A stretch of 64,000 nucleotides of DNA from a filamentous cyanobacterium ESFC-1 (GCA_000380225.1 KB904821.1:4245887-4309886); one strand, 5' to 3'; shown: positions 35,698 to 44,950, numbered from the stretch's first letter. Program-made: numbers and translations. Notes: generated by a model not told the origin, from the sequence alone.

Positions 35698-37494
35698 CTA
35701 TTTCACCTCTAAATCAAAGGGCAATAACGCATAAATTCCCCTCGGATCGGTCAGGGCTTTGAGAATCGAAAGATCGTCTTTAAACTTGACAAATTCTTGG
35801 GTGAGAGGATCGGGAGTGACGAGATTTTCGACTTGGGTTTGTTCGCTCAAAATGCGAATAATTTGGTCTTCAAAATCACCTTCTTTCAACAATTCTTGGA
35901 CTTCCCAATCTTCCCCTAATTCGGCAATATTAGCAGCGTGGGCGATCGCGCTTTCGAGGCCGCCAATTTCGTCAACCAAACCCACTTGCTTTGCGTCAAT
36001 CCCAGACCAAACGCGACCTTGAGCGATTTCAGCCACTTGGTTTCTAGGGAGGTTGCGGGCTGTGGCTACTTTGTCTAAAAATTGGTTATAGATTTTGTTA
36101 ACGAGACGCTGGTATAAAGCCATTTCTTCGGGGGTTTTTGGGCGATTAATGGCTTCTAAATCGGCGAAAGTGTTAGTTTTGACGCTATCCCAAGTAATGC
36201 CATTTTCGGCGCTAATTTCGGCAATATTGGGTAATATCCCAAACACGCCAATTGACCCGGTAATGGTGTTAGCTTCAGCGAAAATGTATTGGGCCCCTGT
36301 TGCAATCCAATAACCCCCAGACGCGGCGGTATTTCCCATGGAAACCACTACGGGTTTTTCTGCGGCCAGGAGGTTAAGTTCCCTTAAAATAAGTTCAGAA
36401 GCGGTGGCACTTCCCCCTGGGCTATTAATGCGAAGGACAACGGATTTTACGTCTTCGTCTTCTCGTAAGTCTCGCAATTCTTGACGCAGGCGATCGCTAC
36501 CAATTTGACCAACATCACCACCTCCACTGACAATTTGTCCTTCTGCATACACAACCGCAATTTTATTGTCGGAGTCGCGATCGACAGCTTCTACCGGGAT
36601 ATCGAGATAACGCCGCAAGCTGACTTTACGAAAGGTGCGATCGCTTTCTTTTTTATCGGTTAATTCTTTGAGATCGGTGACCACTTCATCCCAATAAGCG
36701 ACGCGATCGATTAATTTGGCGTTGAGGGCTTCGTCGGGTAATAAGATGCCTTGATTGTTCGCGATCGCCTGTAATTGAGCATTATTCAGATTACGACTGG
36801 CGCTAACATCTGTTAAAAATTGACCCCAAACATCGTTGAGTAAATTGGCAATTTGCTGGCGGTTTTCGGGACTCAGTTCTTCTTGAATAAAGGGTTCAAC
36901 GGCAGCTTTATATTGACCCACCCGGACAATTTGTACCCCTACCCCAAACTTTTCTAATGCTCCGGCAAAAAAGACTTGTTGCGAACTCAAACCATTGAGT
37001 TCTACTGCCCCCATCGGGTTAATAATTACAGTATCAGCAATCGAACCAAGATAATAATCTTTTTCAGATAAATCGACATCATAAGCAATGATTCGTTTTC
37101 CACTATCTCTAAACCGTTGTAGAGCTTTTCTAACTTCGGAGAGAGTGGCATAACCTGTATTATTACTCCCTAGAGAACCATCGAGAAATAACGCCACAAT
37201 ACGGTCATCTTGGCGGGCTTTGTCGATAGCTTCTACAACGCGACGCAGGGGGAGAGTATTGGGAATATTTTCGGATAAAGCTTGGGTTAAATTAACTGTA
37301 GGTTCGGTGTCGCTGATGGCTTGAGATAAGTCAAAAACTAACACGGATTTATCGCCGATGCTGGGTTCTTCTTCGTTCGCAACCGCAGCAATGAGCAGTA
37401 CCACTAAGCTACTCGCACCGAGAACGCCCAATAAGCTAATACCCAGGATTGTACCAACTAAGCTGGCAAAGGTTTGTTTGAAAAATTGACGCAT
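35698..37494 (-). CDS. sppA: signal peptide peptidase SppA, 67K type (protease IV)
   Basis: 598 residues with two tandem S49 domains, as in the long form. A membrane segment at ~10-38 (LVGTILGISLLGVLGASSLVVLLIA) anchors it in the inner membrane. The catalytic Lys145 is in VDLSEKDYYLG of the first domain and Ser392 is in TAASGGYWIA of the second, giving the Ser/Lys dyad. It digests cleaved signal peptides; in cyanobacteria SppA has also been linked to light acclimation. Length and motifs are complete. Confidence 0.94.
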   Translation of the reverse strand: MRQFFKQTFASLVGTILGISLLGVLGASSLVVLLIAAVANEEEPSIGDKSVLVFDLSQAISDTEPTVNLTQALSENIPNTLPLRRVVEAIDKARQDDRIVALFLDGSLGSNNTGYATLSEVRKALQRFRDSGKRIIAYDVDLSEKDYYLGSIADTVIINPMGAVELNGLSSQQVFFAGALEKFGVGVQIVRVGQYKAAVEPFIQEELSPENRQQIANLLNDVWGQFLTDVSASRNLNNAQLQAIANNQGILLPDEALNAKLIDRVAYWDEVVTDLKELTDKKESDRTFRKVSLRRYLDIPVEAVDRDSDNKIAVVYAEGQIVSGGGDVGQIGSDRLRQELRDLREDEDVKSVVLRINSPGGSATASELILRELNLLAAEKPVVVSMGNTAASGGYWIATGAQYIFAEANTITGSIGVFGILPNIAEISAENGITWDSVKTNTFADLEAINRPKTPEEMALYQRLVNKIYNQFLDKVATARNLPRNQVAEIAQGRVWSGIDAKQVGLVDEIGGLESAIAHAANIAELGEDWEVQELLKEGDFEDQIIRILSEQTQVENLVTPDPLTQEFVKFKDDLSILKALTDPRGIYALLPFDLEVK

Positions 37495-37681
37495 TTTTTT
37501 CAGTTATCAGTTAACAGTAATCAGTTATCAGCCGAGGGAACGTTTGTTCGGGGATTGACGGGTGCGAAACAGGGGTGCTACTCGCATTTCTATTGCTCGG
37601 CTCGCAAGTACTCGGTTCTCCCAGAAGGACGATTTAAGTTTCACCGAGAATGTCATATCAGTAGCTTGAAATAAGGAACTT

Positions 37682-38383
37682 CTACACATCTGGGTCAATC
37701 CCTAACTCTCGCAATTGAGCCGCTAATTGTTCGGCTCGTTGGCGTTCTTGTTCGGCTCGTTGGCGTTCTTGTTCAGCTCGTTGGCGTTCTTGTTCAAACT
37801 GTCGCTGGAAATCTGCGGCTCGTTGCTCCAACTCCTGCATTGTCAGAAACTTACGATTATCGGGACGATATAACGCCAAAGTGTCAGCAGTCAACACAAA
37901 ACGAATCCCTAACCTCGGACTCGTCCAGTTAGTCATCTCCTCAATCGTTCTCAGGCTTCCTTCTTCGCGACGCAACCCGTGGAGGTCATTGCGTTCTGGG
38001 TCGTAGATATAATATTCTTCTACGCCGTAATGGTCGTAAAACTGTAACTTTTTCGTCATTTCCTTGAGACGATTCCCAGGGGAAAGAATTTCAAACACCA
38101 CCTGGGGAACAATATTGTCTTCCTCCCACTGACGATAAGAACCTCGGTCTCCTTTGGGTCGTCCAAAGACTACCATTGCGTCCGGTGCAATGCGGATTTT
38201 CGGCTGGTCTTCTACGGGATACCACAGCAAGTCTCCTGCCACAAAAACGTCGGGATTGTCGGCAAATAATACCTCTAGATTTTCTTTAATTAAGACAATC
38301 CAGCGAAATTGTTGGGTATTATCTGACATCGGCTGTCCGTCGCTGTCGGGGTAGATGATTTGGCTTGATTTTGAGAGGGTCAT
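37682..38383 (-). CDS. Uma2/DUF820 family PD-(D/E)xK nuclease-like protein
   Basis: 233 residues. Catalytic-type residues are seen in order: APDAMVVFGRPKG (Asp), QVVFEILSPGNR (Glu) and KLQFYDHYGVEEYYIYDPERN. The last ~40 residues are a coiled coil of repeated QERQRAE heptads (four units), encoded by a 21-bp DNA repeat at ~37730-37800. DUF820 proteins are extremely numerous in cyanobacteria; some are thought to be transposon-linked, and their function is not settled. The coil length may vary between strains by slippage. Confidence 0.9.
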   Translation of the reverse strand: MTLSKSSQIIYPDSDGQPMSDNTQQFRWIVLIKENLEVLFADNPDVFVAGDLLWYPVEDQPKIRIAPDAMVVFGRPKGDRGSYRQWEEDNIVPQVVFEILSPGNRLKEMTKKLQFYDHYGVEEYYIYDPERNDLHGLRREEGSLRTIEEMTNWTSPRLGIRFVLTADTLALYRPDNRKFLTMQELEQRAADFQRQFEQERQRAEQERQRAEQERQRAEQLAAQLRELGIDPDV

Positions 38384-38478
38384 TGCAGTTATTCAGTCTT
38401 TAAGGGTCACGTTTTACCGATAATTTACTGGTTTTCTGTGTCTTGCCGAGGGTTCCCTTTAACGAACAACAGATAACC

Positions 38479-39507
38479 CTATCCTAACTTTTGTAAGGCG
38501 TTATCGTGTTGCAATTCTGCTACGGTACGATTTCCGGTACAAAAGAGAACTGTCGTCATCTCTGCAATCAGAAGTTGGGCAAGTTCGTCGAGGGCTTCGA
38601 TCGACTCGCTGGCGGCTTTGAGGAAGGGGTAAGCCAAGCCTGCGAGGTCGGCCCCTAGGGCGATCGCTTTGGCGGCATCCATGCCGTTTCTCAAGCCCCC
38701 AGAGGCAATCAGGGGCGTGTCGGGGTAGGCGTGATGGATTTGGGTGAGGCATTCGGCGGTGGGAATGCCCCAATCGGCAAAGGTGCGTCCGAGTTGGCGT
38801 TGGCGTGGGTTTTGGGTGCGTTCGCTTTCGACTTTTGCCCAGGATGTCCCCCCAGCACCGGCTACGTCAATGGCGGAAATGCCCGCATCGAGGAGTTTTT
38901 GTGCCATTTTCGCTGAAATGCCGTTACCGACTTCTTTGGCGATCGCGGGAACGGGGAGTTTACTGCATAGTGTTTCAATTTTGTCAAGCAGGTTTTTGAA
39001 GTTGCGATCGCCGTTGGGTTGGATACATTCTTGGAGGGGATTGAGGTGTAAAATCAAAGCGTCGGCTTCGAGGTCATCCACGGCTCGCAGACATTGGTCT
39101 AAGCCGTAGCTATAGTTGAGTTGGACGGCTCCGAGATTGGCAAAAAGCAGGATGTCTGGGGCTTGCGATCGCACCGCGAAGGTATGAGCAACTTCGGGTT
39201 TTTCCACTGCGACTCGTTGCGATCCAACTCCCATGGCAAATTGATATTTTTGCGCGATCGCGGCTAATCTGTAGTTGATTTCCTTGGCTTGTGCTGTGCC
39301 ACCTGTCATCGAAGAAATTAACAAAGGCGCACCTAAAGCTTTATCAAAAAACTCAGTTGAAAGGTCGATTTCATCATAGTCTAATTCGGGCAAACAGCAA
39401 TGTTGAAATCGATATTTTTCAAAGCCATTGGTTGCTTGTCGAAATTGTACATCTTCTTCTAAACAAATGCGAATATGATCGGCTTTTCGGGCTTGGGTAT
39501 TACTCAT
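38479..39507 (-). CDS. fni: type 2 isopentenyl-diphosphate delta-isomerase
   Basis: 342 residues. This FMN- and NADPH-dependent enzyme interconverts IPP and DMAPP for carotenoid, phytol and quinone synthesis. Family motifs are [15 protein letters not shown] at the N-terminus, [17 protein letters not shown] and [11 protein letters not shown] for FMN binding, [28 protein letters not shown] and [21 protein letters not shown]. Cyanobacteria generally use this type rather than type 1. Length is normal. Confidence 0.95.
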   Translation of the reverse strand: MSNTQARKADHIRICLEEDVQFRQATNGFEKYRFQHCCLPELDYDEIDLSTEFFDKALGAPLLISSMTGGTAQAKEINYRLAAIAQKYQFAMGVGSQRVAVEKPEVAHTFAVRSQAPDILLFANLGAVQLNYSYGLDQCLRAVDDLEADALILHLNPLQECIQPNGDRNFKNLLDKIETLCSKLPVPAIAKEVGNGISAKMAQKLLDAGISAIDVAGAGGTSWAKVESERTQNPRQRQLGRTFADWGIPTAECLTQIHHAYPDTPLIASGGLRNGMDAAKAIALGADLAGLAYPFLKAASESIEALDELAQLLIAEMTTVLFCTGNRTVAELQHDNALQKLG

Positions 39508-39562
39508 ATTTTTGTTATTAGCAGTTAAGTAGAACTTTTATTCGAGGAGTGACTGGTACGCG

Positions 39563-39676
39563 TGTTATTAGTTGTTGGTTGTTAGTTGTTGGTACAGTTT
39601 CTCCTCATTACAAATTTGGTAATTGGTCATTGCTCATTGGTAATTATTAATTGTAAATTGTACATTGTTCATTCTT
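39563..39676. repeat. short-unit repeats upstream of fni
   Basis: TTAGTTG/TTGGTTG units at 39568-39592, TTGGTAA/TTGGTCA near 39618-39640, then TTAATTGTAAATTGTACATTG to 39670. No gene. Confidence 0.85.
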
Positions 39677-39682
39677 CCTAAT

Positions 39683-40228
39683 TCACTCACTGGCTCGAAT
39701 TAACTCTACCGCATCTCGTCCATCCACATCCTGGAGATAGACTTTAACTTGTTCTTCAAAAGCCGTTGGGAGGGTTTTACCCACGAAATCCGGGTGAATG
39801 GGGAGTTGACGATGGCCGCGATCGACTAAAGCCGCTAAAGCCACAATTTCAGGCCGTCCGTATTCGTGAACCGCATTTAAAGCCGCCCGAATGGTACGAC
39901 CGCTAAAAATGACATCATCGACTAGAACGACGTATTTCCCCGTTAAATCGAAAGAAATATCGGTTTTTGCCGGAGTTCGTAAGGCAACACGATCGAGATC
40001 GTCTCTGTAAAATGTGATGTCAAGCGCTCCCACAGCAACGGATTCGTTTTCTAGCATTGCGATTTGCTGCGCCAGTAAGTAAGAAAGCGGAACCCCTCGC
40101 GTATAAATGCCTAATAAAACTAACTTAGAAAGATCGCCCGATCGCTCAACAATTTGAGATGCGAGACGAGTGAGGGTGCGGCGAATCTCCTCTGGGGAAA
40201 GAATTTCAACGACTTTAGCAGGCATCAT
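39683..40228 (-). CDS. pyrR: bifunctional pyr regulator / uracil phosphoribosyltransferase
   Basis: 181 residues; a start one codon later is equally possible. PRPP is bound by [20 protein letters not shown] (~100-120). The N-terminal [27 protein letters not shown] and [11 protein letters not shown] are typical of PyrR, and the flexible loop RTPAKTD is present. In Firmicutes PyrR binds pyr mRNA; in cyanobacteria it may act mainly as UPRTase. It is divergent from the KAS III/HDO operon across 245 bp. Confidence 0.93.
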   Translation of the reverse strand: MMPAKVVEILSPEEIRRTLTRLASQIVERSGDLSKLVLLGIYTRGVPLSYLLAQQIAMLENESVAVGALDITFYRDDLDRVALRTPAKTDISFDLTGKYVVLVDDVIFSGRTIRAALNAVHEYGRPEIVALAALVDRGHRQLPIHPDFVGKTLPTAFEEQVKVYLQDVDGRDAVELIRASE

Positions 40229-40384
40229 AGAGGTTTAAAAACACGAATCCGTTGTGCTAACTGTCACATTATATTCGTTATTTCGTGCGAGATTAAGTCA
40301 GAATTAAAAATTAAGCTTAAAATTCGCGATCGCGCCGCAATTTTTACCCATTTCAGCAATTAATGTGGTGGTAAATTCTAAAAC

Positions 40385-40405
40385 TGTCACACAAGTTTTG
40401 TGACA
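40385..40405. promoter_or_regulatory. palindromic site TGTCACA-N7-TGTGACA upstream of KAS III/HDO operon
   Basis: The arms at 40385-40391 and 40399-40405 are perfect complements. A further half-site TGTCACA lies at 40262-40268. The site is about 70 bp before the operon's first ATG, where an operator or promoter element would be. No known regulator is assigned. Confidence 0.5.
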
Positions 40406-40419
40406 CTTGCTGATTGTTG

Positions 40420-40434
40420 TTACTTTTGAAGTAA
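40420..40434. promoter_or_regulatory. palindrome TTACTT-TTG-AAGTAA upstream of KAS III/HDO operon
   Basis: A perfect 6+6 inverted repeat centred 47 bp before the start codon at 40474. It does not fit the NtcA GTA-N8-TAC consensus. It may be a regulator site or only part of the promoter. Confidence 0.4.
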
Positions 40435-40473
40435 GCAAATAAATTTAGCCAAAACTATAACTCATTATCTTCA

Positions 40474-42345
40474 ATGAACTCTGCATATATTACCAGCATT
40501 GGCAAGTTTTTACCCGGCGATCCAATTAATAATGACGAGATGGAAAGTTATCTCGGTAAAATTGGCGATCGCGCCTCTAAAGTTCGTCGTCGTATTCTCA
40601 AAAGCAACGGGATTCAACAGCGTTATTATGCCATTAATCGCCAACAAAAAACAGTTTATCAAAATAGTGAAATGGCGGCTTTGGCCATACGAGATACTTT
40701 AGCCGCAATCGATTTAGAACCCAAAGCAGTTGATTTACTCGCTTGTGCAACCACAATTCCCGATTTAACCGTTCCGGGTTTTGCTAGTATGGTACACGGA
40801 CGACTGACCGAGTTTCCCCCTCTAGAAGCGGTGTCAACTCAGGGGGTTTGTTGTGCGGGAGTTGCGGCGTTAAATTATAGCCAATCCCAAGTTAAGTTAG
40901 GTCAAAAACGCCACGCGATCGCGGTTGCTTCTGAGTTTGCTTCTCGCTTATTTAAACACAGTCATTTTGAAGCAGATAACCGTTTTAAAAATAACGAAAA
41001 GCTGCCTTTTGATACAGAATTTTTACGCTGGATGTTATCCGATGGGGCTGGTGCATTTTTAATTCAAGATTGCCCCCGCAGTCAAGGGATTAGTTTAAGA
41101 ATCGACTGGATTGAATCAGTTTCCCATGCTCATGCTTATGAAGCTTGTATGTACGCGGGAACCGACAGCGAAAAAGCCGAAAAAAGCTGGCTGGATTATC
41201 CTTCTTATGCTGATGCTGCGGCTGCGGGTGCGTTTCATTTACGGCAAGATATTCGTCGTCTTGATGAAGTGATTAAACTGGGGGTAACGGGCTGGCTAAA
41301 ACTAATCGAAGCCGGACGAATTAACCCGCAAGAAATTGATTGGTTTTTGTGTCATTATTCCTCTCATTTTTTCCGCAGCCAGATTGTAGAGTTGCTCGAA
41401 AAAGCCAACTGTATGATTCCCGAACATAAATGGTTTACGAACCTCTATAGTCGCGGTAATACGGGTTGTGCTTCGATTTATTTAATGCTGGAGGAATTGT
41501 TTAACTCTGGCAAGTTGCAGCCCGGACAAAAACTATTTTGTTTCGTCCCAGAAAGTGGACGTTATACCACGGCTTACATGATGATGACAGTGGTAGAAAG
41601 TCACAAAACTGTTATTGCTAATTTATCTTCAACTGTAGAATCCCCCATGACTTCTGAAACGATTACAAATCCTAACCAAGACAATTCTAATCCTACCGTC
41701 AACGCTGAATTATTGCGTCAACTCACATTAGTTTGGTTGGACTTTGAGCGACAACTACAAACTGTCCCGATTATCCGTAAACTCAATCGCGGAGACTTCA
41801 CCGTTGAAGATTATCAAGCCCTCCTGCGGAATTTGCGTCCACAAGTTGTAGAAGGAGCAAGATGGATTACCCGCGCTGCTTCTAATATGATTGATTTTAA
41901 GATGCGATCGCTCTTTATTGGCCATGCTCAAGACGAACATCGAGATTATCAAATGCTAGAGCGCAATTATGTCAGCATTGGGGGCAATTTAGAAGACATT
42001 ATCAACGCTGAGAAAAATGTTGGTTCGGAAGCCCTTTCTGCTTTTATTTTCCATCAAGCTTCCCGCGAAAATCCCCTCGATTTAATTGGTAGTATGTTTA
42101 TGATTGAAGGCTTGGGGAATCGGCTTGCGGGGAAATGGGCAAAACAGATTCAAGAGACTTTAAATCTCGAAGCCAGTCAGGTTTCCTTCTTGGGCTATCA
42201 TGCCGAAAATGATGAATCCCATATTGGCAAACTCGAAGCCATTTTAAATGCTGATTGGCTGACTCCCGAACTTGCTAAGCGAATTGTTAAAACCGCCAAA
42301 GTTACCGCTCGTTTGTATCAACTCCAACTCGAAGAAATTAGCTAA
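40474..42345 (+). CDS. KAS III-like ketosynthase fused to heme-oxygenase-like (HDO) metal oxidase
   Basis: 623 residues. Residues 1-~375 are a thiolase-fold KAS III-type ketosynthase with a full triad by alignment: Cys127 (GVCCAG), His294 (FLCHYSSHFF) and Asn329 (RGNTGCAS). A Ser/Thr/Asn-rich linker (~380-408) contains an in-frame ATG (Met392). Residues ~410-623 are all-helical and match the iron-containing redox enzyme / heme-oxygenase-like oxidase group (UndA, CADD): candidate metal ligands are Glu460, His484/Glu488/His489, Glu545 and the motif H576-x3-D580-x2-H583. KAS III relatives condense acyl groups with malonyl-ACP or act as acyltransferases. HDOs oxidise unactivated carbon or nitrogen; UndA makes 1-alkenes from fatty acids. 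A fatty-acid-derived product is inferred; its identity is unknown. Its stop is 1 bp before the next start. Confidence 0.85.
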   Translation: MNSAYITSIGKFLPGDPINNDEMESYLGKIGDRASKVRRRILKSNGIQQRYYAINRQQKTVYQNSEMAALAIRDTLAAIDLEPKAVDLLACATTIPDLTVPGFASMVHGRLTEFPPLEAVSTQGVCCAGVAALNYSQSQVKLGQKRHAIAVASEFASRLFKHSHFEADNRFKNNEKLPFDTEFLRWMLSDGAGAFLIQDCPRSQGISLRIDWIESVSHAHAYEACMYAGTDSEKAEKSWLDYPSYADAAAAGAFHLRQDIRRLDEVIKLGVTGWLKLIEAGRINPQEIDWFLCHYSSHFFRSQIVELLEKANCMIPEHKWFTNLYSRGNTGCASIYLMLEELFNSGKLQPGQKLFCFVPESGRYTTAYMMMTVVESHKTVIANLSSTVESPMTSETITNPNQDNSNPTVNAELLRQLTLVWLDFERQLQTVPIIRKLNRGDFTVEDYQALLRNLRPQVVEGARWITRAASNMIDFKMRSLFIGHAQDEHRDYQMLERNYVSIGGNLEDIINAEKNVGSEALSAFIFHQASRENPLDLIGSMFMIEGLGNRLAGKWAKQIQETLNLEASQVSFLGYHAENDESHIGKLEAILNADWLTPELAKRIVKTAKVTARLYQLQLEEIS

Positions 42346-42346
42346 A

Positions 42347-43243
42347 ATGACTCCGACTTTCAAAACTTCAGCCACCCCCGAAACCCTAATACAACAGCCT
42401 TATAATCGTCGCAATCCCAACACCTGGCAAGTCTTATATTTAGAGCAAGCCATTCCTATTGATGACACATCAAAGGAATATATGATTCGGGATTTGCAAA
42501 GCTGGACACGCAACTATTTACTGATTCCGATTAAACTGTTTGCGAATATCTGCTTGGCATTAATTATGACGGTAAAGCGGTTACTGCCATTTCAGTTTCA
42601 CGCTTACGGCATTATGCACAAATCCGCGACTTTCTTCCTCAAAAACTTCGTGACTCCAGAAGCCTGTTATCTGATTGTGCGTCACATTAGCTTAGGCTCA
42701 AATATCGTTAACTTTCTCATTGATAACGGGCCAAATCCTGAGATTGAGCGCTCGAATTTATACCCTCGTACTGTAGACGATCTCGCGCAAGAGGCCTTTC
42801 TCGAACATGACTTGATTTTGTATAACTTTGTCTACGATTATCACCAAGCCAAACGGAAAAATCCCCATTGGTTAGAAATAGTTAAACAAAAGGGATTAGA
42901 CTTCAGCAGTATCAAAACCCCAGAAGTGGAAATGGACTTTAAAAAGCGTCGCTGGCTGCGAATCTTAGACTTAGAATCTGCCATCGAATTGTTTAAAGTC
43001 TTTTACTCTCTATGTCTCACCAGTGACGAGTTTGAACGGGCTGTCCTTTCATTACAATTTGATGAAAACTTTGGGCTGTATTTCACCGAAATTACTGGGG
43101 ATAGTAGCTGGAATCATATCATTACCAACCGTCACCCTCTAGCCCCCAATAGCCCATTTCAAGCAGCGCGAGATTTAATGTTACACGGCATTGTCACCGA
43201 ATATATGCACCGCTATCTGGAAATATATCGCGATCGCGCCTAA
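42347..43243 (+). CDS. unrecognised His-rich partner of the KAS III/HDO protein
   Basis: 298 residues from the ATG at 42347, one base after the upstream stop, so translation is likely coupled. A longer reading from 42272 would overlap the previous gene. I do not recognise the family. A hydrophobic or amphipathic segment spans ~55-80 (YLLIPIKLFANICLALIMTV), suggesting membrane contact. Many His, Glu and Asp residues sit in predicted helices (FHAYGIMHKSATFFLKNF, IVRHISLGSNIV, EHDLILYNFVYDYHQAKR, HGIVTEYMHRYLEIY), compatible with a metal site, but that is a guess. The tight operon with the fusion gene argues for a joint step, for instance binding or tailoring a lipid product. Confidence 0.8.
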   Translation: MTPTFKTSATPETLIQQPYNRRNPNTWQVLYLEQAIPIDDTSKEYMIRDLQSWTRNYLLIPIKLFANICLALIMTVKRLLPFQFHAYGIMHKSATFFLKNFVTPEACYLIVRHISLGSNIVNFLIDNGPNPEIERSNLYPRTVDDLAQEAFLEHDLILYNFVYDYHQAKRKNPHWLEIVKQKGLDFSSIKTPEVEMDFKKRRWLRILDLESAIELFKVFYSLCLTSDEFERAVLSLQFDENFGLYFTEITGDSSWNHIITNRHPLAPNSPFQAARDLMLHGIVTEYMHRYLEIYRDRA

Positions 43244-43269
43244 TTTAACAGCTATTTACATCCCCTTTT

Positions 43270-43300
43270 ATCACCCTGGATTTTTATCTCTGGGTGATTT
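43270..43300 (+). terminator. hairpin after KAS III/HDO operon
   Basis: ATCACCC (43270-43276) pairs with GGGTGAT (43292-43298), followed by TTTAAT. It lies 27 bp after the stop of the second gene, so it is a plausible weak intrinsic terminator. Confidence 0.45.
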
Positions 43301-43411
43301 AATCATGCTCTAGTCTCAGGCTCAAATCCGGTTTACAATAGGAACCGATAAACTGCGTTTTTCGTCAACTATCGAGGTAAAGTCTTGTTTTTACATCCCT
43401 TGGTAAAAACA

Positions 43412-43476
43412 AGAACCCTGGTTTCTAGAATCACATTCTAACTTTATCGGATAAGCGGATAAGAAACCGGGGTTCT
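43412..43476 (+). repeat. 65-bp hairpin repeat (AGAAACCGGGGTTCT family), copy 1
   Basis: Arms AGAACCCTGGTTTCT and AGAAACCGGGGTTCT (one mismatch) enclose TAACTTTATCGGATAAGCGG. The second copy is at 45443-45508 in the same orientation. It lies directly before the pentapeptide gene. Confidence 0.8.
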
Positions 43477-43499
43477 AAAATCTTCGTAAATAAAATCCT

Positions 43500-44759
43500 A
43501 TGAAAACAAAATTATTACTCCCTCTGCTACTTTTAGGACTCGCAACCCCCGCTTATGCCGCTAATCCCGAAGATGTCCAGCAACTCCTTGAAACCAAACA
43601 ATGTCCTCAGTGCGACTTAAGGGAAGCGAATCTGGAAGGGGCAGATTTACAGGGGGCTAATTTACGCGGTGCAAACCTAGAAGAAGCCAACTTGAAAGAA
43701 GCCAATCTACAGGGGGCAAATCTTACGGGTGCTAACCTGGAAAATGCTGTTTTCAACGAACTCGAAAGGGGGGATATTCGCTCGCAAGTCAAACCCCTAG
43801 AAACAGCAGTTAACTATTTTATTCCGTCTGAAGATATTGTTACCAATCTCGATAATGCCAACCTCAGAGGCGCGAATTTACGCTTGGCTCAACTGCCGAA
43901 AGTCAGTCTGAGAAATGCTGATTTACGCAATGCTGATTTATATGGGGCTAACTTGAGTTATGCGAATTTAGCTCAAGCGGATTTGACTGAAGCTTATTTA
44001 GTTTTAGTTAACCTCAATTATGCCAATCTTAGCAATGCCAACTTACAATCGGTTGATTTATCCGGGTCAAGTTTAGTCCAAGCTGTTTTAGTCAATGTAG
44101 CGTTAGACTTCTCGATTGCGGATGGTGCAACTTTCAACTATGCAAATTTAAGTCAAGCCAGTTTAATTGATGCCAACTTTGCTGGCGCGAACTTAATTAG
44201 GACTAAACTACAAGAAGTGATTGCCGAAAGAGCCGGATTTTATACCGCTAATTTATCTGGGGCAGATTTAAGCGGTGCAATGCTGAAAAATGTTGGTTTT
44301 AATAAAGCCAATCTCAGTAATGCTAACCTCAGCGATACAGACTTAACGAATAGTAAATTTGGTATTGCTAACTTAACCAATGCGGATTTAACCGGGGCGC
44401 AGTTGCGTTTTGCCTATCTCGAAAGTGCAACTTTAACCAATAGCATTCTCGACGGTACAGATTTATACCGCGCCAATTTACGCTCTACGGCTATGCAGAA
44501 TAGTAGTTTAATTGGTGCTAATTTAACCGAAGCCAATTTGATTAATGCCCAGTTGAATAATGCTAACTTGGCTTATAGCAATTTAACCGATAGCGACTTC
44601 CGTGCGAGTAACTTAGATGGGGCAGATTTGACTTATACGAATTTGAGTAATGTCAACTGGGATGATGCCTTTTTACGCAATGTGAATGTAGCCAATGCGG
44701 ATATGAGTCAAACGACGTTTAAAGGGGCAAGAGGTATACCGCCAACTTTCCCAAATTAG
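43500..44759 (+). CDS. exported pentapeptide-repeat protein
   Basis: 419 residues. A signal peptide (MKTKLLLPLLLLGLATPAYA) is followed by a conserved-looking leader with a Cys pair (LLETKQCPQCDLREANL). Then come about 60 A(N/D)LxX pentapeptides: block 1 at ~38-85, a 35-residue break (FNELERGDIRSQVKPLE ... DIVTNL), and block 2 from ~118 to the end. Such repeats form a right-handed beta helix. Export and lack of catalytic motifs suggest a structural role in the periplasm or thylakoid lumen; pentapeptide proteins with lumen signals are common in cyanobacteria. Two copies of a hairpin repeat flank the gene and its downstream gap. Confidence 0.93.
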   Translation: MKTKLLLPLLLLGLATPAYAANPEDVQQLLETKQCPQCDLREANLEGADLQGANLRGANLEEANLKEANLQGANLTGANLENAVFNELERGDIRSQVKPLETAVNYFIPSEDIVTNLDNANLRGANLRLAQLPKVSLRNADLRNADLYGANLSYANLAQADLTEAYLVLVNLNYANLSNANLQSVDLSGSSLVQAVLVNVALDFSIADGATFNYANLSQASLIDANFAGANLIRTKLQEVIAERAGFYTANLSGADLSGAMLKNVGFNKANLSNANLSDTDLTNSKFGIANLTNADLTGAQLRFAYLESATLTNSILDGTDLYRANLRSTAMQNSSLIGANLTEANLINAQLNNANLAYSNLTDSDFRASNLDGADLTYTNLSNVNWDDAFLRNVNVANADMSQTTFKGARGIPPTFPN

Positions 44760-44950
44760 GTGTGTTGAATTGGGTAATCTGGCATACAATAATCTTGCTT
44801 CTCGATGGTGTTTGAGTAATAGGATAATGAGGCTTTGCTGCGGATTTTGAACTCAAATTTAAGCCGCAAATACTCAAACTGTCTTGAGTCTTAATCTACC
44901 CGATTGAGTTAAAACATAACTCTAGAAACTAGGGTTATTAATCCTCGCAA

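Noticed and set aside
40385..40405. CRP or NtcA binding site
   Set aside because: The palindrome is TGTCACA-N7-TGTGACA, the reverse of the CRP arrangement (TGTGA-N6-TCACA), and does not contain GTA-N8-TAC.
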